A stretch of 64,000 nt of DNA from Pseudomonadota bacterium (lineage in GTDB: Bacteria; Bdellovibrionota_B; Oligoflexia; Silvanigrellales; Silvanigrellaceae). This document shows positions 9,524-18,076 of this stretch, piece after piece. Position 1 is the first letter of the stretch, and each line of letters starts with the position of its first letter. Made by a program: the position numbers and the translations under genes. The DNA is taken from the NCBI GenBank assembly GCA_009926615.1, contig RFOM01000006.1:20177-84176 (forward strand). Direction: 5' to 3'. The notes under the pieces are model-generated. The model made no database searches and was not told where the DNA came from. It saw only the letters and a program-made list of their open reading frames with translations.

Positions 9524-10242
9524 ATCTACAGCAGCGCCTTCAGTTTGCGCGCCTGATGATTAAGGCTTTTCGTTTTCGCAGAAGCGAGATTCCGTCGATG
9601 CTGCGCAATTTCATTTTGTTTTTTGTGACGACGTGCGGCATGCGTTTTCACCGATCCCACGGCAAAACAATCCGGTTGGGTCGGAACGTCCGTTTGCAAA
9701 GACGAAAAATTATTAAAATCATCGGTGAACAGGCACATATTCAGATTGGTGATCATTCAATTGTGTATGAAAATGCGCGGCTCGAAGCTGCAGGAAAAGG
9801 CGTCATCCGCATCGGTTCTTGCGGTGTTTTGGGAGATTGCCGGATAGCTGCGCGCGAGTCGGTTTCAATTGGCGACAGGGCACTGATCAGCTGGAATGTG
9901 TTTATTCAGGATTATGATTCGCATCCGCTCAACCCCGAGATCAGAGCCGAGCAGGTGAAAGCGATATGCAGCCGTTTTTATCCACGCTTTACCGGTCAAT
10001 TACCTCAGGCTGATGCCGCCATTCTTGATTCATGGCTTCCGCCCAGTTCGCCGGTGGTCATAGGCAATGATGTCTGGATTGGGTCAGGGGTTATCATTCT
10101 CAAGGGAGCACGCATCGGCGACGGTTGTGTCGTTGCGGGCGGAAGTGTTGTTCCCGCGGGCGAATATCCGCCGCGCAGCCTGCTGGCCGGTAATCCTGTG
10201 CGGATCGTCAGACGCATTGAAACGGCAGAGGTGTTTCAATGA
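9514..10242 (+). CDS. Hexapeptide-repeat (left-handed beta-helix) O-acyltransferase
   Basis: 242 residues with repeated isoleucine-led hexapeptides (IRIGSCGVLGDCRI; VVIGNDVWIGSGVIILKGA; RIGDGCVVAGGSVV), the signature of the left-handed beta-helix fold. The histidine in DYDSHP matches the catalytic His of maltose/galactoside O-acetyltransferases. It likely uses acetyl-CoA to acetylate a sugar of the exopolysaccharide repeat or its nucleotide precursor, in the cytoplasm. It overlaps its neighbours on both sides (10 bases before, 4 bases after), so it is firmly part of the operon. Confidence 0.86.
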   Translation: MELNLQQRLQFARLMIKAFRFRRSEIPSMLRNFILFFVTTCGMRFHRSHGKTIRLGRNVRLQRRKIIKIIGEQAHIQIGDHSIVYENARLEAAGKGVIRIGSCGVLGDCRIAARESVSIGDRALISWNVFIQDYDSHPLNPEIRAEQVKAICSRFYPRFTGQLPQADAAILDSWLPPSSPVVIGNDVWIGSGVIILKGARIGDGCVVAGGSVVPAGEYPPRSLLAGNPVRIVRRIETAEVFQ

Positions 10243-13022
10243 AAATCCTGCAAGTTTCGCAATATCTTGCAATGGGTGGATTGGAACGCTGTGTTGCAGG
10301 TCTGTCGTCCGGTTTGGCCGCAATCGGGCATCAGACCGTCGTTGCAGTTTATGAGGCGGACAAAATTGACGCTGCATTACGCGATAAAATGATCGAGCAC
10401 GGTGTGGAGCTTATTGCGTGGCAAAAACAGCGGGGGTTTTCGCTGTCTACGCTAATCCGACTCTACTCCGCGGCAAGGAGCAGGCAGGTTCGAATTATTC
10501 ATTCTCACGACTTGGGGGCGCTGATATACAGCGTTCTGCTTTCATTCATGCTGCTCCGCAGAGTGAAGCTGGTTCATACCCAGCACAGCTTTGTTCATTT
10601 CCGAAAGAAAATTTCGCGATACGTGATTTATGAAAAAATATTTCCGAGGTTTGTGCATGCGCTGTGCACGGTATCGGAGAATGTTTCTCAAATGTACCGT
10701 GAGATCGGGATTTCAGCCGGCAGAATAAATGTTGTCCCGAACGGTATCGTCTTTCCGGATAGTTTTTTACCGGCGGCGGAGGCACGGCAACAACTTGCCG
10801 GCCTCTGTTTCGGACCGGATTTTTTTAGAATCAAAACTGAGTCTGATTCGGTCCGTATTCTTCTTTTTATGGGGCGTGTGGTTCGCGGCAAGGGTGTGGA
10901 GCGGCTTCTTTCGCTTTGGAAACGATGTCCGGAGCGAATACATGCCTCTTGGCGGCTCGTGATTGCCGGTCCGGTCGATGATTCTTATTTGAAAGAGCTC
11001 TCCGGAGTGTGTACAGATGATGCCGGCCGACCGTTTTTTGCGGGGGCTACCGACAATCCGATTTTGTTTTATCAGTCCTCCGATGCCTTTGTTTCGCTGT
11101 CTGAACAGGAAGGCATGCCGCTTGCCGCACACGAGGCATTGGGATGCGGTCTGCCTGCATTGTTGACGGACATTGCCGGACACCGTGAACTCAGAGAATG
11201 GGCGACACTTTTGCCCGCCGAAAGATCAGCGAACGATTCCCTCAAACTTGTACAATTTTTAAATGACTGCGAAAGACATTCTTCCAGAGAGCTGTGCTGG
11301 AAGCAGATGGATGATTTTCGCCGACATTTTTCTCTTCAGGAAATGGTCGGCAGATATGTTCGAAAATATGCTCAGCTCAGTCTTATTATTTTTCTGTTTG
11401 CATTGCCGATTCCGTTTTTCGGATCTGTTCGTGCCGATGACCGGCCGCTTGTCACGCAATTGGTCGAAAGGCCCGAATACATCACGGGTTCGGACTGGCA
11501 ACGTGAGATCACAATGACTTTGGCCCGCGGTGAATCAACACTTTTGACCGTCAGGGCGAATTCATTTTGCGGTCTGCTTCCGACCTTGTCTGCAAATTTG
11601 AAAGAGGCCGGCCTGAAAATCAAATGGTACGGCGGAAGACCAGTTGCCCTGAAAAAACCTTCCTTCGAAGGTGCCCTCGTTCAGAATTACATCGATCCGC
11701 TGATTCCTTTGGGGAATAAAGTTCCGTGCGGAACATTCGAATGGCTGTTTGCGGAAGCAGAAGTCAGCAGACAAGCCCGATTCGGTTCATGGTCGGGGAA
11801 GCTCGAAAATACTCTTCGGTTGCCCGACAGTCCGGAAGAAGTTTTGCTCTCGCACTGGAAATTGGATTTGATCATACTTCCGGTTGAACTTCCTGTTGAG
11901 TGGAGCCTGCCCTTGCGGGCGGAATTTACGCCTTACTTTGCATCTCTTGCGCATTTCGGCCGTGCCGGACGTGAAGAAGGAGAACTGACGCGGAAATACA
12001 TTCAAGCGATGTTTGAAAACAGGGTTTTGCCCCTCAAAGCATGGATCAAACATCCTTTCCGCACGGAAGCTGAACGCGAAGCATTGAATTTTCGGCTGAG
12101 CCGTTATCCGACGGAAGAATTGTCTTTTTTCAGGACCGTCGTTTCGCTGCTGCCGGAATGGGTTCGCTTCGACATTCCGCGTTCGGACGCAGAGACATCT
12201 GCGGAAAGGCAGTTTTATTGGTCCAGATGGCAGGAATTTCTCGATTCCGAAAGCGAGGATGCGAATGAAAGTACGCTTGTCCGCAGAATGGCCAACAAGC
12301 CCTTTGTTTACCTGTGGGATGAGCCTGTTCAGGAGGAGTTTCCGGCGCTTTATGAGCGCGCTTCGGATTTGAAGAACGAGGCTCCGGCAATTTCGTCACT
12401 TGTGACAGTTTGGCCTTGGGACAGTCTGCAGGAAAAAATTTCGATTTTTTCTCCTTTGCTTCAGCATTTGCTTCAATACGGCAAGCCGGTGATGCGGCAG
12501 GGCAATGAACTGTGGAGTTATGTCAGTTGCATGAGTCACGGATGCGGATCAGGAGACTCCAGCGGCGAGCCGGATTTTGTCATTGAAAGGAATGCCGCAT
12601 ACGTGCGTGTCTGGCCGTGGATGGCCGAAGAATACGGATTGTCTGCAGTTCTTTACTACAGCGTCAACAACTTCTGGCGATATGCGAAAACAAGGGATCC
12701 GTGGAACGATCTTTTTGATTTTACCGGCAACGGCGACGGTACATTGTTTTATCCGGCGACACCGGACATGTACAGATTGAGCGAACACATGCCGGTGGAG
12801 TCGCTCAGACTCAAATTTTGGAAGCAGGCTTCAACCGATTTTGAATATATAAAATGGGCGAAGACGTTGAATCCGGAATGTTTCGCAAAAATCAAACGCG
12901 ACAACCCGATAGTCCGTGATGCCGTCAGCTGGAATCGCGATCCGCGACAGTATCAGCACGTTCGCAGTCTTTTGATTGGGTGCATGAAACGCCGGACTTT
13001 GCCGGAGTCCTTGGGACGCTGA
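10239..13022 (+). CDS. Fusion: GT4 glycosyltransferase + exported GH123/DUF4091-like domain
   Basis: 927 residues in one uninterrupted frame. Residues 1-380 are a complete GT4 enzyme: MGGLERCVAGL near the N-terminus, GRVVRGKGVERLL, and the EQEGMPLAAHEALGCG donor-site motif. Directly after the usual GT4 end (YVRKYAQ) comes a signal-peptide-like helix (380-395) and SVRADD, a plausible signal peptidase site. Residues 400-927 resemble GH123/DUF4091 proteins: YLWDEP holds the expected Asp-Glu catalytic pair (D694-E695), and LYYSVNNFW and LRLKFWKQASTDFEYIKW match the family end. An internal ATG at 11343 (M369) would by itself give an ideal exported glycosidase, though it has a poor ribosome site. 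Whether one or two proteins are made is open. Confidence 0.8.
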   Translation: MKILQVSQYLAMGGLERCVAGLSSGLAAIGHQTVVAVYEADKIDAALRDKMIEHGVELIAWQKQRGFSLSTLIRLYSAARSRQVRIIHSHDLGALIYSVLLSFMLLRRVKLVHTQHSFVHFRKKISRYVIYEKIFPRFVHALCTVSENVSQMYREIGISAGRINVVPNGIVFPDSFLPAAEARQQLAGLCFGPDFFRIKTESDSVRILLFMGRVVRGKGVERLLSLWKRCPERIHASWRLVIAGPVDDSYLKELSGVCTDDAGRPFFAGATDNPILFYQSSDAFVSLSEQEGMPLAAHEALGCGLPALLTDIAGHRELREWATLLPAERSANDSLKLVQFLNDCERHSSRELCWKQMDDFRRHFSLQEMVGRYVRKYAQLSLIIFLFALPIPFFGSVRADDRPLVTQLVERPEYITGSDWQREITMTLARGESTLLTVRANSFCGLLPTLSANLKEAGLKIKWYGGRPVALKKPSFEGALVQNYIDPLIPLGNKVPCGTFEWLFAEAEVSRQARFGSWSGKLENTLRLPDSPEEVLLSHWKLDLIILPVELPVEWSLPLRAEFTPYFASLAHFGRAGREEGELTRKYIQAMFENRVLPLKAWIKHPFRTEAEREALNFRLSRYPTEELSFFRTVVSLLPEWVRFDIPRSDAETSAERQFYWSRWQEFLDSESEDANESTLVRRMANKPFVYLWDEPVQEEFPALYERASDLKNEAPAISSLVTVWPWDSLQEKISIFSPLLQHLLQYGKPVMRQGNELWSYVSCMSHGCGSGDSSGEPDFVIERNAAYVRVWPWMAEEYGLSAVLYYSVNNFWRYAKTRDPWNDLFDFTGNGDGTLFYPATPDMYRLSEHMPVESLRLKFWKQASTDFEYIKWAKTLNPECFAKIKRDNPIVRDAVSWNRDPRQYQHVRSLLIGCMKRRTLPESLGR

Positions 13023-13029
13023 GGTGGAC

Positions 13030-15297
13030 ATGACGGGTATTGCAGTGGTCATTCCGACTTACAATCGTCTTGAACTGCTCAAGGTTTGTCTGCATGCAGT
13101 GCGGGTTCAAACTCTACCGGCGCAGGAAATTATCGTCGTCGATGACGGGTCTTCTGACGAGACTGTCGCATGGTGCCGGAACCAGCCCGATGTGATTGTG
13201 CAGACCACCCACAGACAGGGGCCTTCTGCGGCACGGAATCGGGGGGTCTCCGTCAGCAATGCAGAGTGGGTCGCTTTTCTTGATTCGGATGATGTTTGGT
13301 TGCCGGATCATTTGGCGACGATGAAATCCATAATTGAACGATGTCCGTGTGCCGGTTGGATCGTCGGCAATGCAATCATAACCGGCCCGCATTTGGAGCC
13401 GCTTGCCGGAGATCAGGGATTTGTGCGCGCATTTCCGGTCTTTCGTCGGGATTTCAGAAGATTCATGAGGTTCTTTCCGCACGATCCGGATTCCGGATTT
13501 TGGCATGGCGACGGGCGATTGCAGGCCTTAAGCGGTAATTGGCTGCAGCCTTCGGGACTGGTGATTCGCAGGAACATATTTGTCGCTCACGGCGGATTCA
13601 ATGAAACTTTGTGGCGATGCGAAGACATGGATTTGCTGATGCAGCTTGTACGGACCTCAAATGCCACTCTCAGCCTCAGGAAAACCTATTTGTGGCGGAC
13701 AGGACAATCCGAGTCGCTGGCTTGCGATCGGCATGTCATGCTTCTTAAGCGAGGCGCCGTGGGCGTGATTGCCCGCAGCGGTTGCTTGCTTGCAGCACAG
13801 GGGCCATTGCATTTCATAAGTTGGCTTGGGAGTTTGTTCCGGCATATTTCCGATTATTTCGTTTCGGCGTGTTTCAGGCGCATCCGTATGCTTGAAGGTC
13901 AGCCGTTGATTCAGGCGTCCCTGCAGTCTGCAATCGCGCTTTTGAATATCCTTACACCGGTATTTCTTTCGCGAATATTGAAAATAAACGAATTTTCCGA
14001 ATACAGGATCTTCGGACTGTATTTATCGTCGGCGTCCGGATTGAGTCTCACCTCGGGTTTTTGGAGTTTGTTGCCCTTTTGGAAGACCGCCGGAGATGAA
14101 GGCAGGAAAAAGACGTTCACTGCCTTTCGGTTGAATTTGTATTTTTCGGCGGTCTACGCTTGTTTGCTTTTTGCTCTTTCTCCGCTTGGACATTCAGGCC
14201 ACTCAGCCTTTGAAAATATTCTTTTGTCTGTTGCAGTTTTTTTGAGCCTGATTTGTTTATTTATGGAACAGAATATTGCTTTCAACGGTCGCGGTTTTCT
14301 TTCTGCCTTCGCAGTCTCTATAATTGAACTGACAAAAGTTTTCGCAGTCGTCAGTGCGGTCTTTGTCTCACAAGGCACTGCGACTGTTTTCCTGATAATT
14401 ACAGTCTTTCAGAGTGCACGAACGGCCGCACTGCTTTTCCTGCAGTTCCGTTTTGGTCTGCTGAATAAGGCGGAAATAAGTATTTATCAAACCAAATCTG
14501 TTTTGCGCGAGGCAATGCCGGTTTGTTTCGCAGCGGCATTGATTGCGGTTTCTGCCAACTTTGATCGATTTTTTCTGACCCGTGCACTGGCACTTGAAGA
14601 TTTTGCCGTTGCGTCGGCAGGTTTGTTGTCATTGCCTCTTGTCGGGTTTCTTGAGCAGTCCGTCTTTCAGAGGGTCATTTCAGATCTTGCATTTTCGGTC
14701 GCGGCACATAATCAATCAGAGATCTTCAGGCTTTTAAAATCTGCTGTCAGACAGGTCGCCGATGTGGCAATTCCCGTCACATTTTTGCTGTGTTTTTACT
14801 CCCGCGAAATTATCGGGTTGCTGTTCGATTCAAGGTTTGCGGGAGCATCGACCTTTCTGATGATATTTTCACTCTTGAATCTGGCAGCCTTACTGCCCTC
14901 TGACCTCATTGCAAGGGCGGAAGGAAATTCAAAAAAGATTTTGTTATTTGCTGCGACAGCCTGCCTGCTGGTCTGTTTTTCGGTTGTTTTTGGCTTTCAT
15001 GTTGCGTCTGCGGCCGGTGCTGTTGCGGGAGGTGTCTTCGGTCTGATTTTTGTCAAAGGCATACTGACTGCATTTGAGTTGAAGCGTTTCGGGATATTTT
15101 TTCCGTCATTCATATTGAGTGCTGTTGATTATAAGTTTCACCTTCCGGCGGTTGCCGTTCCGGTTCTGATCAATGTTGTGTGTTCTCTGTCGGGTGCAGG
15201 AGGAAGGGTGTCTTTCATTGTTTCTGTCTGTGCTGCGGCCGTTTTTCTCATTCACAGGTTTACTTCAAGGAAATCCGCAAAGAAAAATCACTTTTAG
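13030..15297 (+). CDS. Fusion: GT2 glycosyltransferase + Wzx-like polysaccharide flippase
   Basis: 755 residues from ATG 13030, preferred over GTG 13024 because GAGG lies 5 bases before it. Residues 1-250 are a GT2 domain: VVIPTYNRLELL, VVDDGSSDET, QGPSAARNRGV and FLDSDD (the DxD metal site). From about residue 290 to the end there are some 12 hydrophobic segments in the pattern of Wzx/MATE-type flippases (SAIALLNILTPVFLSRILKI at the first). The protein would add a sugar and then move the lipid-linked repeat across the inner membrane. GT and flippase are normally separate genes. No frameshift or second start with a good ribosome site is seen at the junction. Confidence 0.82.
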   Translation: MTGIAVVIPTYNRLELLKVCLHAVRVQTLPAQEIIVVDDGSSDETVAWCRNQPDVIVQTTHRQGPSAARNRGVSVSNAEWVAFLDSDDVWLPDHLATMKSIIERCPCAGWIVGNAIITGPHLEPLAGDQGFVRAFPVFRRDFRRFMRFFPHDPDSGFWHGDGRLQALSGNWLQPSGLVIRRNIFVAHGGFNETLWRCEDMDLLMQLVRTSNATLSLRKTYLWRTGQSESLACDRHVMLLKRGAVGVIARSGCLLAAQGPLHFISWLGSLFRHISDYFVSACFRRIRMLEGQPLIQASLQSAIALLNILTPVFLSRILKINEFSEYRIFGLYLSSASGLSLTSGFWSLLPFWKTAGDEGRKKTFTAFRLNLYFSAVYACLLFALSPLGHSGHSAFENILLSVAVFLSLICLFMEQNIAFNGRGFLSAFAVSIIELTKVFAVVSAVFVSQGTATVFLIITVFQSARTAALLFLQFRFGLLNKAEISIYQTKSVLREAMPVCFAAALIAVSANFDRFFLTRALALEDFAVASAGLLSLPLVGFLEQSVFQRVISDLAFSVAAHNQSEIFRLLKSAVRQVADVAIPVTFLLCFYSREIIGLLFDSRFAGASTFLMIFSLLNLAALLPSDLIARAEGNSKKILLFAATACLLVCFSVVFGFHVASAAGAVAGGVFGLIFVKGILTAFELKRFGIFFPSFILSAVDYKFHLPAVAVPVLINVVCSLSGAGGRVSFIVSVCAAAVFLIHRFTSRKSAKKNHF

Positions 15298-15308
15298 CAG
15301 GGGGTCAC

Positions 15309-16247
15309 ATGGGTCTTGCAGGAAAGCCTCTTGTAGTTCTCGCTTATCACGGACTTGTTTTGGATACACGGTCAGTGCTCGATGATTTTTGTTTTGTTAC
15401 GCCCCGAAAAATTGATGCCGATTTGTCATTTGCCGTCAAATCCGGCTGGCGGTTGATTGGTTTGCGGGAAGGATTGGCCGCTCTTGAAAATGGTTCACTG
15501 CGTTCTGCTTCAGTTGCCGTGACATTTGACGACGGTTTTTCATCAGTCGTTGATTTGGCGGGCAACATACTTCGCAAACACCTTTGTCCGGCAACGATAT
15601 TTATTCCTTCGGCACACATTCGGACAGGTGAAAAACTTTGGTTTACCCGCGTGATTTCCGCCTTGAAAAGAACGTCGTTGAGTGAATTCATATTTCTCGG
15701 ACGAACGTTCGAACTGAACGATTTCGGTGCGCGTTGTCAGGCAAGCCGCCGTATTCAGAATTTGCTTCGTTGTCTGCATCCTCAGGCGATTTCCGGATTG
15801 GTCAACCGTTTGGAAGCTGTTTTGAAAACCGGAAATCATGCGTCCTGTGATGAATTCAGACTCATGTCGGAAGAGGAGTGCCAGTCGGCACTATTGTCGG
15901 ATGATTTTGACTTCGGAGGTCATTCGTCAACCCATGCGATTCATACTCAGCTCGACAGGCAGCAGCTGCTTCATGAAATTTCGGACAGCCTGAGTTTTTC
16001 TGATAATTTTGCAAAGAGCGGGGTGCGTTTGTACGCGTATCCCAACGGACGGAAGGAGGATTTTTCTTCACGCTGTGAAAAAATTCTCGCCGGACAAAGT
16101 GTCTATGGTGCGCTGACGACAGTTGCGGGTTGGAACTTTTCACTGAAAAATCGCTATGCGTTGCGCAGGTTTTGCATTGGACCCGAGACTGACATGAAGG
16201 AGATTCTTTCGCCGTGGCGGTGGCAGACGGCAAGGTTGTTCCAATGA
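15309..16247 (+). CDS. Polysaccharide deacetylase (NodB/CE4 family)
   Basis: 312 residues from the ATG at 15309, preceded by GCAGGGGG; the frame is open upstream only within the flippase gene. Motif 1 is TFDDGF (D74, D75) and motif 2 is HSSTH (H205, H209), the metal-binding set of CE4 enzymes. The C-terminal half has a YPNG motif typical of this family. It would remove N- or O-acetyl groups from the polysaccharide or an intermediate. No signal peptide is evident, so it may act in the cytoplasm or be anchored through partners. Its stop overlaps the next start (ATGA). Confidence 0.87.
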   Translation: MGLAGKPLVVLAYHGLVLDTRSVLDDFCFVTPRKIDADLSFAVKSGWRLIGLREGLAALENGSLRSASVAVTFDDGFSSVVDLAGNILRKHLCPATIFIPSAHIRTGEKLWFTRVISALKRTSLSEFIFLGRTFELNDFGARCQASRRIQNLLRCLHPQAISGLVNRLEAVLKTGNHASCDEFRLMSEEECQSALLSDDFDFGGHSSTHAIHTQLDRQQLLHEISDSLSFSDNFAKSGVRLYAYPNGRKEDFSSRCEKILAGQSVYGALTTVAGWNFSLKNRYALRRFCIGPETDMKEILSPWRWQTARLFQ

Positions 16248-18076
16248 CATTGAAAGCGGCGAAGAAAATAATTGTGACGGACGGTGAATGTGCGTCTGCG
16301 CTGGCCTGTGTCCGTTCGCTGGGGATGTCCGGCTATGATGTTTGTCTAGTGAGTCATGCTGAACGCCCCGCAGCTGCGGCAAGCCGCTTTGTGCGAAAGT
16401 TTGTGAGGGTTGCCTCACCTTGGAACGAAGCTCGCGACTACCGCGGTCAGCTTGCGGAAATTTCCCGCGGGTTCGGTGCAGATTTTATTTTGCCGGTGAG
16501 TGATGCCTCGGTTTTTGCTCTGTCGGAACCGGAATACGCAGATTCGTTCGGATCCCGATTGTTGCTGCCCAGCAAAGACCTTCTTGGCTTGGGTATGAGT
16601 AAAATACGGACTTACCGTCGTGCTCTCGAATCTTCAGTGCCTGTTGCCGCGGGTGATGTCGTTACACCCGATGACAATGACGCTCTTTCGGCTCCGTTGG
16701 CCTATCCGCTGATTGTTCGGACGGACAACCATGCGTGCAAGGACGGGCGCTTTCACAAAGGGCAAACTTGGATTGTCCACAGCGCGGAAGAATTCAAGTG
16801 CGTTCGCAGGGAACAACAGAGTTTGGGACAGCGGATGCTGGTGCAGCGTTATGTTGCCGGACATGGCCGAGGTTGTTTTTTGCTGGTGTGGGAAGGAAAG
16901 GTTGTTTGCTGGCACACACATCAACGGCTGGCCGAAATTCCGTGGCAGGGGGGAGTTTCGGCACGCAGACAAATCGGGTTCGATCATGACCTTCTTCAGT
17001 CGTCTGTTCAGCTGCTTGGAGGTTTGCGGATTTCGGGAATACTTATGGTTGAATTCCGTCAGACCGAAATCGTGTCCGCGACCACGGGCGGGGCTCAATT
17101 ACTTCTTGTTGAGGTTAATGCAAGACCATGGGGATCAATGGCGCTCGCAGTCAATGCAAATGTCCCTTTTATTGTGCGATGGCTTGATCTGCTCAACGGC
17201 AGCCCTGCAGATTTGAATCCATGGGAGGGCAAAGAGGGCTTTGGCTCTGCCGCCCGAAAAAAGGTGTGCACAACGGTTTACCCGGGGGAATTTCAGCATC
17301 TGCTCAGTGTTTTTCGTTCCGCAAAGCGGTCGGAATTGAAAGCTTCGGACGCGTTGGGATATTTGAGCCGATCTCTGTCATGTGTTTTTTCAAAAGTGAC
17401 GGCCTTTGATTATTTCAGAAGTGACGATCCTCGTCCTGCCTGCCGTATGCTGAAAAGGGCTGTCAGCCAAACATTGCATCGTTTGACCAAATTATTTTGC
17501 GAACGCGCCTGTTCCGGAATATTCCGGTTGTTTTGCAGATTGCGTGGACAGCCGGTGAAATTCAAAAAAAATGCCGTCAAAACGAATCAATTCAGAGTGC
17601 TGGTGATTTGCCACGGCAACCGTTGCAGAAGTCCTTTTTTTGAAGCGCTTCTGAAGCAAAAACTGAGGGGCCTTCCGGTCGAGGTAATTTCGCGCGGTCT
17701 TGAAGTCTCGGACACCAATGTTCCGCCCCGTTTTCATGATGTTTTTCGTTCGCACGGGGTTGAACCGAATCTGCACGCTTCACTCCAAGTGACTCAACAC
17801 GATGTGCGGAACTCGGATGTCATTGTTGTCATGGAAGGGATGCATGCTTTTGCGATCCTCCGCCGTTTCGGACTGAGGGCTTTCGCGCGTTGTACTTTGC
17901 TTCAAGTTCAAAAGACTATTTTTACGGAGGTCAGCGATCCGTTTTTGCGTGGTCCTGCCGCCGCGGCTGTGGTGTTTGAACAGCTGTCGGCTTTGGCATC
18001 CGGCTTTTCAGATCAAATCGTTTCTTTATTCAGCCGGCCCTGTGCGTCTCAGGCGCCGCAAAAAACAGATCCATGA
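16244..18076 (+). CDS. Fusion: ATP-grasp ligase + low-molecular-weight protein tyrosine phosphatase
   Basis: 610 residues from the ATG that overlaps the previous stop. Residues 1-330 form a PylC/carbamoyl-phosphate-synthase-like ATP-grasp: PLIVRTDNHACKDGRFHKG for nucleotide binding and LLLVEVNARPWGSMALAV, the metal-binding E-x-N strand. After a basic linker, residues 450-600 are a LMW-PTP: CHGNRCRS (C456 to S463, the CX5RS loop) and SDPFLRG with the general-acid Asp. Such phosphatases (Wzb type) reset the tyrosine kinase that controls capsule assembly, but no kinase is seen in this locus. The substrate of the ATP-grasp part is unknown; carboxylate-amine ligation is its family chemistry. The last 47 bases overlap the convergent GT4 gene. 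Confidence 0.84.
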   Translation: MTLKAAKKIIVTDGECASALACVRSLGMSGYDVCLVSHAERPAAAASRFVRKFVRVASPWNEARDYRGQLAEISRGFGADFILPVSDASVFALSEPEYADSFGSRLLLPSKDLLGLGMSKIRTYRRALESSVPVAAGDVVTPDDNDALSAPLAYPLIVRTDNHACKDGRFHKGQTWIVHSAEEFKCVRREQQSLGQRMLVQRYVAGHGRGCFLLVWEGKVVCWHTHQRLAEIPWQGGVSARRQIGFDHDLLQSSVQLLGGLRISGILMVEFRQTEIVSATTGGAQLLLVEVNARPWGSMALAVNANVPFIVRWLDLLNGSPADLNPWEGKEGFGSAARKKVCTTVYPGEFQHLLSVFRSAKRSELKASDALGYLSRSLSCVFSKVTAFDYFRSDDPRPACRMLKRAVSQTLHRLTKLFCERACSGIFRLFCRLRGQPVKFKKNAVKTNQFRVLVICHGNRCRSPFFEALLKQKLRGLPVEVISRGLEVSDTNVPPRFHDVFRSHGVEPNLHASLQVTQHDVRNSDVIVVMEGMHAFAILRRFGLRAFARCTLLQVQKTIFTEVSDPFLRGPAAAAVVFEQLSALASGFSDQIVSLFSRPCASQAPQKTDP

